A stretch of DNA of 56,494 nt. Source: Rufibacter ruber (lineage in GTDB: Bacteria; Bacteroidota; Bacteroidia; Cytophagales; Hymenobacteraceae). Shown here piece by piece: positions 26,144 through 34,687 of the stretch; the stretch's first letter is position 1; each line of letters starts with the position of its first letter. The position numbers and the translations under genes are program-made. The notes under the pieces were generated by a model. That model saw nothing but the letters and a program-made list of their open reading frames with translations. It ran no database searches and was not told where the DNA came from. The stretch lies in assembly GCF_001647275.1 (NCBI RefSeq), contig NZ_LRMM01000029.1, positions 1 through 56,494 of the forward strand, read 5' to 3'.

Positions 26144-26173
26144 TTGGAAATCGGCGCGGTGTGCGTAGCTTTG
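26144..26173 (+). promoter_or_regulatory. Bacteroidota-type promoter of the atp operon
   Basis: TTG at 26144-26146, a 19-base spacer and TAGCTTTG at 26166-26173. The start site would be near 26180, giving a 20-base leader to ATG 26201. This also rules out the longer frame from 26096. Confidence 0.7.
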
Positions 26174-26200
26174 TCCTCTGTATTCCAAAACCCTACTGCC

Positions 26201-26437
26201 ATGGAACCTAACCAGAAGCCTTTGAAGGAAGAGGAAGAATCAAACGTGAAGCCCTACCTGAAGTATTCTGGATTGGCTTTTCAGATGATTGCCATCATGG
26301 GGGTGGCGGCGTTTGGCGGCCGGAAACTAGACGCCTATTTCCAGAACCAGACACCCTGGTGGACGCTGGCGCTGCTGGTGGTTGCGGTGTTTGCCTCCAT
26401 GTACTCAGTAATAGTATCTCTCACCAAGAAGAAGTAA
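26201..26437 (+). CDS. atpZ: AtpZ/AtpI-family F1Fo assembly protein
   Basis: 78 residues with an acidic, charged N-terminus (MEPNQKPLKEEEESNVKPY) and two membrane helices (about 24-41 and 51-70) ending in TKKK. Small two-helix proteins of this AtpZ/AtpI type head many atp operons and help assemble the c-ring. The start is fixed by the promoter at 26144-26173. It is followed after two bases by another small membrane protein. Confidence 0.82.
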   Translation: MEPNQKPLKEEEESNVKPYLKYSGLAFQMIAIMGVAAFGGRKLDAYFQNQTPWWTLALLVVAVFASMYSVIVSLTKKK

Positions 26438-26439
26438 GC

Positions 26440-26823
26440 GTGAAGTTTATACGGGGAATGGTAGTGGTGACCGGTGTGCTGGTATTGGTGGCAAGCGCAC
26501 TGCAGGCGTTTACCGGGTTTGAGGTGGTGCACCCGTACATCTGGTGGCTGCTGGCGTTCTTTGTGTTTGTGACCGGCTTTGCCCACTACCTGGCCAATAT
26601 GGGGCTGAAGTTTGACGCAGAGCACCTGGCCGCGTTCTATTACACCTCTATGGGGGTGCGCATGCTGTTCTCAATAATAGCAATTTTTGTATATAGATAT
26701 TTCCATGAGGAACGGCTGGTGCAATTTGTGTTAAACTTTTTCGCCCTTTATTTTATTTATACCGCATTTGAAATCTACGCATTGTTGAGTAACTTGCGCC
26801 GAAATTCAAAAAAGCATGCCTAG
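26440..26823 (+). CDS. Small four-helix membrane protein of the atp operon
   Basis: 127 residues from GTG 26440 (VKFIRGMVVVTG), two bases after the atpZ stop; ATG 26458 is an alternative giving six residues less. Four membrane helices are evident (about 7-23, 32-52, 65-83 and 94-112), then a basic tail LRRNSKKHA. The frame extends upstream to 26359 but only by overlapping atpZ. It occupies the place of atpI and probably helps Fo assembly, although I see no clear AtpI signature. Such a protein between atpZ and atpB is usual in Bacteroidota atp operons as far as I recall. Confidence 0.7.
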   Translation: MKFIRGMVVVTGVLVLVASALQAFTGFEVVHPYIWWLLAFFVFVTGFAHYLANMGLKFDAEHLAAFYYTSMGVRMLFSIIAIFVYRYFHEERLVQFVLNFFALYFIYTAFEIYALLSNLRRNSKKHA

Positions 26824-26867
26824 GGCAATGCGTTTACATAAAATGTGTTGCTTTTAAATCGCTCTTA

Positions 26868-27953
26868 ATGAAGAAGATACTCGTTTTCCTGTTTGCTTTG
26901 TTTACTTTTTCTGCCCAAGCGGCAGAATCAGCCGAAGGTGAGAAATTCAGCCCCGGTGATATGATCATGCACCACGTGGGGGATGATTATACCTGGCATT
27001 TCGCTGATGGTGTTGTGTTGCCGTTGCCGGTAATATTATATGGCGAGGGCAAGTTGGATGTTTTTATGTCATCTAACTTTTATGATGAACATCATCAGTT
27101 GAAGCCCTACAAAGGCTATGTGATGGAGCACGGGCATATTTACTATGCCAATGAAGAAGGTGAGCCAAAGGTGGTAGAGGGGGAGAACGGTGAGGAAAAA
27201 CACGCGGCCCCTTTAGATTTGTCTATCACCAAAAACGTGGCTTCCATGTTTGTGAGCGTGCTGCTGTTGTTCCTGGTGTTCTTCTCTATAGCCGGGGCGT
27301 ACAAAAAACGCAGAGGGCAGGGGCCAAGAGGGGTTCAGTCTTTCTTTGAGCCTATCATCATCTTTATTCGCGATGAGATTGCAAAAACCAACATTGGGCC
27401 TAAGTATGAGCGGTTTATGCCCTACTTGCTCACTATCTTCTTCTTTATCTGGTTCAATAACCTGTTGGGCTTGATCCCGGGCGGTGCTAACTTGACCGGT
27501 AATATTGCCGTTACGTTGGTGCTTGCGTTGATGACTTTGTTGATCACTGTGTTTAGTGGGAACAAATCCTACTGGGGGCATATTTTCAATACGCCGGGTG
27601 TTCCGTGGTGGCTGAAATGGGGTATTCCTATTATGCCATTGGTAGAGGTGATTGGTATTTTTACCAAGCCTTTCTCTCTCATGGTGCGTCTTTTTGCCAA
27701 CATTACGGCCGGGCACATCATTATTCTTAGCTTGTTCAGCCTAATCTTTATTTTTGAAAGCGTAGCCATTGGTCCTGTGAGTGTGGCATTTGCTACCTTT
27801 ATGAACTTTTTGGAGCTGTTTGTGGCTTTACTGCAAGCGTATATCTTTACCCTGCTGTCTGCCATGTACTTTGGCGGGGCGGTAGAAGAGCATGACCACC
27901 ATGATGATATGGGCCACGGCGACGCCCCGTATGCGGTAGACGCCCACCATTAA
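26868..27953 (+). CDS. atpB: ATP synthase Fo subunit a
   Basis: 361 residues, well above the roughly 270 of E. coli subunit a. The excess is an N-terminal signal-like segment (MKKILVFLFALFTFSAQAA) and a polar region (about 20-120) before the first core helix at about 122-145. The essential arginine is R274 in LMVRLFANITAGH, in the helix next to the c-ring. The C-terminus is histidine-rich (EEHDHHDDMGHGDAP...HH). The long N-terminus is a Bacteroidota habit. Starts ATG 26868, 44 bases after the preceding gene. Confidence 0.95.
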   Translation: MKKILVFLFALFTFSAQAAESAEGEKFSPGDMIMHHVGDDYTWHFADGVVLPLPVILYGEGKLDVFMSSNFYDEHHQLKPYKGYVMEHGHIYYANEEGEPKVVEGENGEEKHAAPLDLSITKNVASMFVSVLLLFLVFFSIAGAYKKRRGQGPRGVQSFFEPIIIFIRDEIAKTNIGPKYERFMPYLLTIFFFIWFNNLLGLIPGGANLTGNIAVTLVLALMTLLITVFSGNKSYWGHIFNTPGVPWWLKWGIPIMPLVEVIGIFTKPFSLMVRLFANITAGHIIILSLFSLIFIFESVAIGPVSVAFATFMNFLELFVALLQAYIFTLLSAMYFGGAVEEHDHHDDMGHGDAPYAVDAHH

Positions 27954-27992
27954 TATTTGAATTCCTTTTTTTAACTATATATATCTACTACT

Positions 27993-28253
27993 ATGTTGTT
28001 AGCATTATTGCTTCAAGCTTTTTCAGAAGGTGCTGGTTTAGCTATCATGGGTGCCGGTATCGGTGCTGGTTTAGTTGCTCTTGGCGCTGGTCTGGGTATC
28101 GGTAGAATCGGTGGCTCTGCCATGGAATCTATCGCAAGACAACCAGAAGCTGGTGGTAAGATCCAGACTGCAATGATCATTGCTTCTGCTCTTATTGAAG
28201 GTGTGGCCCTGTTTGGCGTGGTTGTTTGCCTTCTGATTTCTTTCATTCGCTAA
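27993..28253 (+). CDS. atpE: ATP synthase Fo subunit c
   Basis: 86 residues forming a hairpin of two helices joined by the polar loop ARQPE (48-52). The ion-binding carboxylate is E69 in ALIEGVALFG. Glycine-rich helix 1 (AGIGAGLVALGAGLGIG) packs the ring. The residue after E69 is glycine and helix 1 lacks the Gln of sodium-type rings, so proton coupling is likely. It is followed by a large intercistronic hairpin that may set its high copy number relative to the other subunits. Confidence 0.96.
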   Translation: MLLALLLQAFSEGAGLAIMGAGIGAGLVALGAGLGIGRIGGSAMESIARQPEAGGKIQTAMIIASALIEGVALFGVVVCLLISFIR

Positions 28254-28260
28254 GAATGAG

Positions 28261-28308
28261 TTTTATCGCATCTCCCGTCCTGACGATTGGTCTGGACCGG
28301 GAGACGCG
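28261..28308 (+). promoter_or_regulatory. Large hairpin between atpE and atpF
   Basis: TTTTATCGC-A-TCTCCCG on the left pairs with CGGGAGA-C-GCGATAAAA on the right, with one mismatch, around a loop of about 15 bases that can pair further (CC/GG). The run after the stem is A, not T, so it is not a normal terminator for the operon; it is more like an mRNA-processing or stabilising element, or a terminator for antisense transcription. Confidence 0.65.
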
Positions 28309-28374
28309 ATAAAAAAAGTGTAGTAGAGTCAATAGTTGAGAGAAGCGTTTCTCTGGAAAAATAAACATTGTAAG

Positions 28375-28872
28375 ATGAATCCGTTAGTAACCCCAGGTAT
28401 TGGTTTACTTTTTTGGCAAGTGGTTACCTTCTTGCTGGTGCTGTTCCTGTTGTCTAAGTTCGCCTGGAAGCCTATCATGGCAGCCCTGCGCGAGCGCGAA
28501 GCGAACATTGACCATGCGTTGAGCATGGCTGAAAAAGCCAAGCTGGAAATGCAGTCTCTGAAAGCAGACAATGAGCGTCTGTTAAATGAAGCCCGTGCAG
28601 AACGCGAGCGCATCTTGAAAGAAGCTACTGAAGCGGCTAACCACCTGGTGGAAGGTGCGCGGGCCAAAGCCAATGAAGAAGGCCAGCGCATGATTGAAAA
28701 TGCGCGTCTGTCAATTGAAAATGAGAAGAAAGCAGCGTTGACTGAGGTGAAAAACCTGGCGGCTACTTTGTCAATTGATATTGCAGAGAAACTGATCAAG
28801 CGTGAGCTGCAAGATGAGCAGGCGCAACGCGCGTTGGTTCAGAGCTACTTGCAGGAGGCTAACTTAGGCTAA
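28375..28872 (+). CDS. atpF: ATP synthase Fo subunit b
   Basis: 165 residues from ATG 28375 (MNPLVTPGIGLLFWQ), the usual start; the frame from 28336 adds 13 residues without family likeness. One membrane helix (about 8-27) is followed by a long charged coiled coil (about 30-155) that forms the peripheral stalk holding F1 still against subunit a. There is a single atpF gene, so the stalk is presumably a homodimer. It is 74 bases before atpH. Confidence 0.95.
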   Translation: MNPLVTPGIGLLFWQVVTFLLVLFLLSKFAWKPIMAALREREANIDHALSMAEKAKLEMQSLKADNERLLNEARAERERILKEATEAANHLVEGARAKANEEGQRMIENARLSIENEKKAALTEVKNLAATLSIDIAEKLIKRELQDEQAQRALVQSYLQEANLG

Positions 28873-28946
28873 GACGTAAGAACAGGCGAGCGGCTTCCCG
28901 CCCCAAAAGTGGAAGCAAATCGTTTTAACCCACGCAAGAGAAAGAA

Positions 28947-29504
28947 ATGTCAGACGAAAGAGTTGCCTCCCGGTACGCCAAGTCTCTGCTAGAACTAGCC
29001 CAGGAAAAAGGGTCACTGGAGAAAGTATACCAAGATATGCTTTCCTTCACCAAGACCTTGAGCGGAAGCCGTGACTTGAGCCTAGTACTGCGCAACCCGA
29101 TTATAAAACATGATAAGAAGCTTGCCATCCTCACTTCCCTCTTTGGGAATAGCATGACTGAGCTTACCATGGCCTTCTTTAGAATTGTAACCCAGAAGAA
29201 CCGCGAAGAGATTCTGGAGTCTGTGGCAACAGAGTTTGTGAAACAGTACAATAATATCAAAGGCATCCAAAAAGCAACGGTAACCACTGCCGTGCCTCTC
29301 ACCCCAGAGTTGCGGGCTACCTTCCAGAAGATGGTGGTAGACCGTACAGGAAAAACGGTAGAGTTACAAGAAGTGGTAGACCCGGCTGTAGTGGGCGGGT
29401 ACGTACTGCGCATTGGCGATCTGCAACTAGACAACTCGGTTCGCAGCAACGTGCAGAAATTGAAAAATAAGTTTAAAGAAAATCCATACATTACTAAACT
29501 ATAA
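28947..29504 (+). CDS. atpH: ATP synthase F1 subunit delta
   Basis: 185 residues of the OSCP/delta family, joining the peripheral stalk to the top of F1. The helical N-terminal domain begins [17 protein letters not shown], and the C-terminal part has the expected [31 protein letters not shown] near 140-175. It starts at ATG 28947 and ends two bases before the atpA start, so the two are co-transcribed and probably translationally coupled. Confidence 0.95.
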   Translation: MSDERVASRYAKSLLELAQEKGSLEKVYQDMLSFTKTLSGSRDLSLVLRNPIIKHDKKLAILTSLFGNSMTELTMAFFRIVTQKNREEILESVATEFVKQYNNIKGIQKATVTTAVPLTPELRATFQKMVVDRTGKTVELQEVVDPAVVGGYVLRIGDLQLDNSVRSNVQKLKNKFKENPYITKL

Positions 29505-29506
29505 TC

Positions 29507-31087
29507 ATGGCAGAAGTTAGACCTGATGAAGTATCAGCGATTTTAAGAGAACAGCTGTCAAACTTCAGAACCGAAGCTGAACTGGAAGAAGTTGGTACGG
29601 TGCTGCAAGTGGGTGACGGTGTTGCTCGTATCTACGGCTTATCTAAGGCGCAGTCTGGTGAGTTGTTAGAGTTCGAAAATGGTCTGCAAGCCCTTGTTCT
29701 TAACTTAGAGGAAGACAATGTGGGTGCGGTATTGTTGGGTGACTGGAGCGACGTTAAAGAAGGCGATACAGTTAAAAAAACAAATAAAATTGCCTCTGTA
29801 AGAGTAGGTGATGGCATGGTAGGCCGCGTGGTGAACACCCTTGGTCAACCAATTGACGGCAAAGGCCCATTAGTGGGTGAGCTGTATGAAATGCCCATTG
29901 AAAGAAAAGCACCAGGCGTTATCTACCGCCAGCCGGTAAATGAGCCTATGCAAACCGGTATCAAAGCCATTGACTCTATGATTCCGATTGGCCGTGGCCA
30001 GCGGGAGTTGATCATTGGTGACCGCCAGACTGGTAAAACCGCCGTGGCCATTGATACCATCATCAACCAGGGCGAGTTCTTTGAAAGAGGCGAGCCTGTC
30101 TTCTGTATCTACGTAGCCATTGGCCAGAAAGCCTCTACCGTAGCGCAGATTGTAAACGCGTTGGAAGCAGGTGGCGCTATGCGTTACACCGTGGTAGTAG
30201 CCGCTCCGGCTGCTGACCCAGCCCCAATGCAGTTCTACGCACCGTTCACGGGTGCTGCTATTGGTGAGTTCTTCCGTGATACCGGCCGTCCTGCGCTGGT
30301 AGTATATGATGACTTGTCTAAGCAGGCCGTTGCTTACCGTGAAGTGTCTCTGTTGCTTCGTCGTCCGCCAGGGCGTGAGGCGTACCCAGGTGACGTATTC
30401 TACCTTCACTCCCGTTTACTGGAGCGTGCCGCTAAGATCAACGCCTCTGACTCTATTGCGCAAGACATGAACGACTTGCCAGAGTCTATCAAGCACTTGG
30501 TGAAAGGTGGCGGGTCTTTGACCGCTCTTCCCATCATTGAGACCCAGGCTGGTGACGTTTCTGCCTATATCCCAACCAACGTGATTTCTATCACAGACGG
30601 TCAGATCTTCTTGGAAACCAATCTCTTCAACTCTGGTATCCGTCCTGCTATCAACGTAGGTATCTCGGTGTCCCGCGTGGGTGGTTCTGCCCAGATCAAA
30701 TCAATGAAGAAAGTGGCCGGTACCTTGAAGCTGGATCAGGCGCAGTTCCGTGAGTTGGAAGCCTTCGCTAAATTTGGTTCTGACCTTGATGCCGCTACCA
30801 AATTGACCATTGAGCGTGGCCGCAGAAACCTAGAGGTTCTGAAGCAGCCTCAGTTTGCTCCAGTGGCGGTAGAAGATCAGGTAGCTATGATCTACTGCTG
30901 TACCAACGGTCTGATTGATGATGTTCCGGTTAACGAGGTGCGTACTTTTGAGAAAGATTTCACCATGACCTTAAACGCGCAGCACCGTCCAGTGTTAGAT
31001 GCGTTGAGAGCTGGTAAATTTGATGATTCCATCACTGATGTGTTGAAATCAGTAGCTCGTGATTTAACGGCGAGATACCGTAAATAA
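29507..31087 (+). CDS. atpA: ATP synthase F1 subunit alpha
   Basis: 526 residues, normal length. The beta-barrel domain is at about 25-95; the nucleotide-binding domain has the P-loop GDRQTGKT at about 171-178; and the signature [17 protein letters not shown] with the catalytic-site arginine lies near 380-397. Alpha subunits bind non-catalytic nucleotides and complete the catalytic sites of beta. Starts at ATG 29507. No beta-subunit gene follows, so atpD must be elsewhere in the genome. Confidence 0.97.
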   Translation: MAEVRPDEVSAILREQLSNFRTEAELEEVGTVLQVGDGVARIYGLSKAQSGELLEFENGLQALVLNLEEDNVGAVLLGDWSDVKEGDTVKKTNKIASVRVGDGMVGRVVNTLGQPIDGKGPLVGELYEMPIERKAPGVIYRQPVNEPMQTGIKAIDSMIPIGRGQRELIIGDRQTGKTAVAIDTIINQGEFFERGEPVFCIYVAIGQKASTVAQIVNALEAGGAMRYTVVVAAPAADPAPMQFYAPFTGAAIGEFFRDTGRPALVVYDDLSKQAVAYREVSLLLRRPPGREAYPGDVFYLHSRLLERAAKINASDSIAQDMNDLPESIKHLVKGGGSLTALPIIETQAGDVSAYIPTNVISITDGQIFLETNLFNSGIRPAINVGISVSRVGGSAQIKSMKKVAGTLKLDQAQFRELEAFAKFGSDLDAATKLTIERGRRNLEVLKQPQFAPVAVEDQVAMIYCCTNGLIDDVPVNEVRTFEKDFTMTLNAQHRPVLDALRAGKFDDSITDVLKSVARDLTARYRK

Positions 31088-31160
31088 TTAAAATCAACAG
31101 GAGGAGAGCATTGGTAAGAGCCGTGCTCTTCTTTCTCTGTTCATACTTGACTAACTATTA

Positions 31161-32051
31161 ATGGCTAGTTTAAAAGAAGTACGTAACCGAATCGTTTCTG
31201 TAGGCTCCACGCAGCAGATCACCAAAGCCATGAAAATGGTGGCGGCGGCTAAATTGCGCCGGGCTCAGGATAACATCATTCGTATGCGCCCATACGCCCA
31301 GCGGCTGAACAATATTTTGACTAACCTTTCCAGCGTACAGGGAGAGGCGGGGCAGAATGTGTATGCGCAGAAACGTGACGTGCAGCGGGTGTTGATCATT
31401 GCCGTTACCTCAGACAGAGGGTTGTGCGGTGCCTTCAACAGCAACGTTATGAAAGCGGTCAACAACCTGATCAATGAGCGCTACAGAGACCTGCAAGCGG
31501 CAGGGAATGTAGAGATCATGGCTATCGGGAAGAAAGGGCACGAGTATTTCCAGAAGCGTAACTTCACCATGCCCGGTGATTATACCGGCGTGTTTGGGAA
31601 GCTATCTTTTGAAACCGTACGGGTTGCCGCTGAAGAAGCCATGGAAGGGTTCAGAACCGGGTACTATGACCAGGTAGACATTGTCTACAACGAGTTCAAA
31701 AACGTGGCTACCCAAATCATCCGGACAGAGCAGTTCCTGCCTATTCAGGAGAGTGTGGAGGAGCAGGGGACGGCTCAAGCCGAGTCTGACTATATTTTTG
31801 AACCTTCTAAAGAGGAGATTCTGGAGCAGTTGATTCCTAAATCATTAAAGATTCAGGTGTATAAAGCTGTGTTAGAGTCTAACGCCTCTGAGCACGGTGC
31901 CCGTATGACTGCCATGGACAAAGCCACTGAGAATGCCGGTGAACTCCTGAAACAATTGAAACTTACCTATAACCGAACGCGCCAAGCGGCCATTACCACT
32001 GAGATCCTGGAGATTGTGGGTGGTGCAGAGGCGCTTGCAGCCGGAAGATAA
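31161..32051 (+). CDS. atpG: ATP synthase F1 subunit gamma
   Basis: 296 residues forming the rotor shaft. The N-terminal coiled-coil helix has the signature VRNRIVSVGSTQQITKAMKMVA, the central alpha/beta domain includes ITSDRGLCGAFN-type sequence, and the C-terminal helix has NRTRQAAITTEILEIVGGAEAL. A short hairpin (GAGAGCA/TGCTCTT, about 31104-31129) lies in the 73-base gap after atpA. It is the last gene of the operon and is followed by a terminator. Confidence 0.96.
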   Translation: MASLKEVRNRIVSVGSTQQITKAMKMVAAAKLRRAQDNIIRMRPYAQRLNNILTNLSSVQGEAGQNVYAQKRDVQRVLIIAVTSDRGLCGAFNSNVMKAVNNLINERYRDLQAAGNVEIMAIGKKGHEYFQKRNFTMPGDYTGVFGKLSFETVRVAAEEAMEGFRTGYYDQVDIVYNEFKNVATQIIRTEQFLPIQESVEEQGTAQAESDYIFEPSKEEILEQLIPKSLKIQVYKAVLESNASEHGARMTAMDKATENAGELLKQLKLTYNRTRQAAITTEILEIVGGAEALAAGR

Positions 32052-32074
32052 GTTTAACCTATACCTCATACAGC

Positions 32075-32108
32075 AGCGCCCATTGATGAAATGGGCGCTT
32101 TGCTTTTA
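32075..32108 (+). terminator. Intrinsic terminator of the atp operon
   Basis: A perfect 10-bp stem AGCGCCCATT/AATGGGCGCT (32075-32084 and 32090-32099), loop GATGA, then TTGCTTTTA. It starts 24 bases after the atpG stop. Confidence 0.8.
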
Positions 32109-32190
32109 TACCTATCCCATGTTACCTCCATATTAAATTTGGAGATGTTTGTTAAAATGGGTGGAGGTCTGGCAAAGCAAAGATATATTT

Positions 32191-32230
32191 ACGTTTTTGA
32201 GCCGTTTTCAGAAAAATAGCTAATAAACGC
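32191..32230. repeat. Dispersed palindrome copy 13 (degenerate)
   Basis: acgtttttgagccgttttc is followed by agaaaaatagctaataaacg; several pairs are lost, so this looks like a decayed member. It ends 17 bases before the phosphatase start codon, in its 5' leader. Confidence 0.6.
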
Positions 32231-32247
32231 AGGCCAAAACAACCAAA

Positions 32248-33921
32248 ATGGGAAAAGGAACAAAGAAACTTTGGATTTTCTTCATAGCCATCTTGTTAGG
32301 GGGGCTTCCGGCAGAGGCACAGAAAAAGAAGAAGTCTGGGAGCCGCGTGCCTGAGCAGCCAAAGCTGGTGGTGGGGATTGTGGTAGACCAGATGCGGTAT
32401 GATTATCTCTACCGCTATTGGGACAAATACTCCAATGAGGGCTTTAAGCGCCTGCTCCGGGAAGGGTTTAACTTCCGGGATAATCACTATAACTACGTTC
32501 CCACCTATACGGGGCCAGGGCATGCCTCTATCTATACGGGTACCACGCCTGCCTTTCATGGAATAGTGAGCAATGACTGGTACAACCGTGAAACCGGGCG
32601 CAATACGTACTGTGCCGAAGACAAAAGTGTTAAAACGGTGGGTAGTTCAAGTAAGGCAGGTGAGATGTCACCGGTCAACATGATTGCCTCTACCATTACA
32701 GATGAGTTGAAGCTGGCTACCAACCAAAAGAGCAAAGTGATTGGGTTAAGCTTAAAGGACAGAGGCTCTATTCTTCCTGCGGGCCATGCCGCCAATGCCG
32801 CTTACTGGTATGACGGTAGTAATGGCAGCATGATCAGCAGTACATATTACATGCAGGATTTACCTGAGTGGGTGAAAGCTTTTAATAAACGTAACCTGGC
32901 AGATCAATACCTGAGCCAGCCATGGACCACGCTGCGCCCCCTGGAGCAGTACACCGCCAGTACCGCAGATGATCAGCCGTTTGAAGGAACCTTTGCTGGG
33001 GAGCAGAAACCTGTTTTCCCCCATAATATTCCGGCTTACCGGGGTAAAACCTTTGACATGCTGCGCGCTATCCCGGCAGGCAACACCTATACAAAAGAAT
33101 TTGCCGTTGAGGCCATCAAGGCAGAGAGCATGGGGAAAGGGGCTGTAACAGATTTCCTGGCTGTTAGCTTCTCCACCACAGATTATGTGGGGCATCAGTT
33201 CGGCCCAAATTCTATTGAGGTAGAAGATACTTACTTGCGCCTTGACCAGGATCTGGCTGATTTCCTGAAGTTTATTGACGGCCATCTGGGGAAAGAAAAC
33301 GTTCTTGTCTTCCTGACGTCTGACCATGGCGGTGCCCATAACCCAACCTACTTGCAGCAATTGCGTATTCCGGCTGGTACCACCAATAACATAGTCATGG
33401 CTGACACCCTGGAGAAAAGGCTGAACCAAAAGTTTGGAAAAGCTGATTGGGTGAGTAAGTTTATGAACCAGCAGGTCTACCTCAACCATAACGTAATAGA
33501 GAGCAAAAAAGTAAACCTGATAGAGGTACAGGAGGAGGTTGCCAGAATTATGATGCTCTTCCCGGGAGTGGCCCGTGTGTTTACGGCAGATAACCTGCTC
33601 CGTAGTAATTGGACGGCCGGCCTGGGTATGATGGTGGAGAAAGGCTTCATGTACGCCCGCTCCGGAGATGTGATGGTGGTTCTGCAGCCCGGGTGGTATG
33701 ACAACTATGGCCGGGCCGTAGTTAAAGGCACCAGCCACGGGAGTTCCTATGGCTATGACACCCATGTCCCGCTGCTCTGGTATGGCTGGCAAATACCAGC
33801 CGGTGAAACAACCGTAAGGACCCACATTACAGATATAGCCCCAAGTTTAGCCGCCTGGCTGCGCATTCAGGAGCCTAATGGCACCATGGGCCGTTCATTA
33901 GTAGAGTACGTCCGGAAATAA
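32248..33921 (+). CDS. PafA-type alkaline phosphatase
   Basis: 557 residues with a signal peptide (about 1-25, cleavage near AEAQ). It belongs to the alkaline phosphatase superfamily and matches the PafA type: metal ligand D47 in VVDQMRYD, nucleophile T88 in PTYTGPGHAS, N109 in SNDWYNR, and K170/R172 in LKDRGS, the pair that distinguishes PafA-like monoesterases. Later SDHGG and a histidine in SHGSSYGYDTHVPLL complete the zinc sites. It should release phosphate from organic monoesters in the periplasm. A TAAATTTG at 32134-32141 might be part of its promoter, but no -33 element is seen. Confidence 0.92.
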   Translation: MGKGTKKLWIFFIAILLGGLPAEAQKKKKSGSRVPEQPKLVVGIVVDQMRYDYLYRYWDKYSNEGFKRLLREGFNFRDNHYNYVPTYTGPGHASIYTGTTPAFHGIVSNDWYNRETGRNTYCAEDKSVKTVGSSSKAGEMSPVNMIASTITDELKLATNQKSKVIGLSLKDRGSILPAGHAANAAYWYDGSNGSMISSTYYMQDLPEWVKAFNKRNLADQYLSQPWTTLRPLEQYTASTADDQPFEGTFAGEQKPVFPHNIPAYRGKTFDMLRAIPAGNTYTKEFAVEAIKAESMGKGAVTDFLAVSFSTTDYVGHQFGPNSIEVEDTYLRLDQDLADFLKFIDGHLGKENVLVFLTSDHGGAHNPTYLQQLRIPAGTTNNIVMADTLEKRLNQKFGKADWVSKFMNQQVYLNHNVIESKKVNLIEVQEEVARIMMLFPGVARVFTADNLLRSNWTAGLGMMVEKGFMYARSGDVMVVLQPGWYDNYGRAVVKGTSHGSSYGYDTHVPLLWYGWQIPAGETTVRTHITDIAPSLAAWLRIQEPNGTMGRSLVEYVRK

Positions 33922-33961
33922 GGGTTTCTGGGCGAGAGGATAGATTAGATAAAAAAGTAAG

Positions 33962-34522
33962 ATGTTAGAAACTTCACAAACCGCCAGCAATCCTTGGCAT
34001 GATGTACATTACGGCGAAGATGCGCCAAAAGTGGTGACCGGTATTATTGAGATCCCCAAAGGGTCTAAAGCAAAATATGAGTTAGATAAAGACAGCGGCC
34101 TGCTTAAATTAGACCGCGTGTTGTTTTCAGCGGTACATTACCCCGCCAACTACGGTTTTATTCCGCAGACCTACTGTGATGACAAAGACCCGCTTGATAT
34201 CCTGGTGCTCTGCTCTATTGATGTGGCCCCTATGTGCCTCATTGACGCCAAAGTGATTGGGGTGATGCAGATGATTGACAACAACGAGGAAGATGATAAA
34301 ATCATTGCGGTTGCTGCCAATGATATGTCTGTGAAACACATCAATGACATCTCTGAGTTGCCTCCACACACCCTGTTGGAGATCCAGCGTTTCTTTGAAG
34401 ACTATAAGAAGCTGGAGAACAAAGAAGTGATTGTAGAAAACTTCCTGGGCAGGGAAGATGCCTACCGCATTATTGAGCAAAGCATTGAGCTGTACAACAC
34501 CACGTTCAGAGCCAACAGCTAA
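33962..34522 (+). CDS. ppa: Inorganic pyrophosphatase (family I)
   Basis: 186 residues of the soluble family I enzyme that hydrolyses pyrophosphate to two phosphates in the cytoplasm. Seen are the substrate-binding stretch [16 protein letters not shown], the conserved [13 protein letters not shown], and the metal-binding signature [11 protein letters not shown]. No signal peptide is present. It lies 40 bases after the phosphatase gene and has its own terminator at 34546-34580, so the two may share a transcript. Confidence 0.96.
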   Translation: MLETSQTASNPWHDVHYGEDAPKVVTGIIEIPKGSKAKYELDKDSGLLKLDRVLFSAVHYPANYGFIPQTYCDDKDPLDILVLCSIDVAPMCLIDAKVIGVMQMIDNNEEDDKIIAVAANDMSVKHINDISELPPHTLLEIQRFFEDYKKLENKEVIVENFLGREDAYRIIEQSIELYNTTFRANS

Positions 34523-34545
34523 GCTGTAGGGAACAGAATACCAGA

Positions 34546-34580
34546 AACGCCGCTCTCCTGCAAAGGGGCGGCGTTTTTTA
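34546..34580 (+). terminator. Intrinsic terminator of ppa
   Basis: AACGCCGC (34546-34553) pairs with GCGGCGTT (34568-34575) and is followed by TTTTTTA. It starts 23 bases after the ppa stop. Confidence 0.85.
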
Positions 34581-34687
34581 TTGGAGACGCAAGAAAAATA
34601 CCCCTTGTTTAAAATATTGTTGCACCTATATAGTTTACAGCCGTATTTTGCCTAGGTAGAGGCGTTCTCTCCAGACAGAAGATTTGC

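Larger units (their letters stand above)
25789..26200. other. Divergent gap between sprE and the atp operon
   Basis: It contains a possible leftward -7 element (25916-25923), two family palindromes (26006-26045, 26101-26139) and the rightward atp promoter (26144-26173). No gene is seen; the open frame from 26096 starts upstream of the atp promoter. Confidence 0.6.

Noticed and set aside
32860-33825. Long minus-strand frame (321 codons) opposite the alkaline phosphatase
   Set aside because: It is the antisense of a clear PafA-type gene with all active-site motifs; the antisense product has no recognisable feature.
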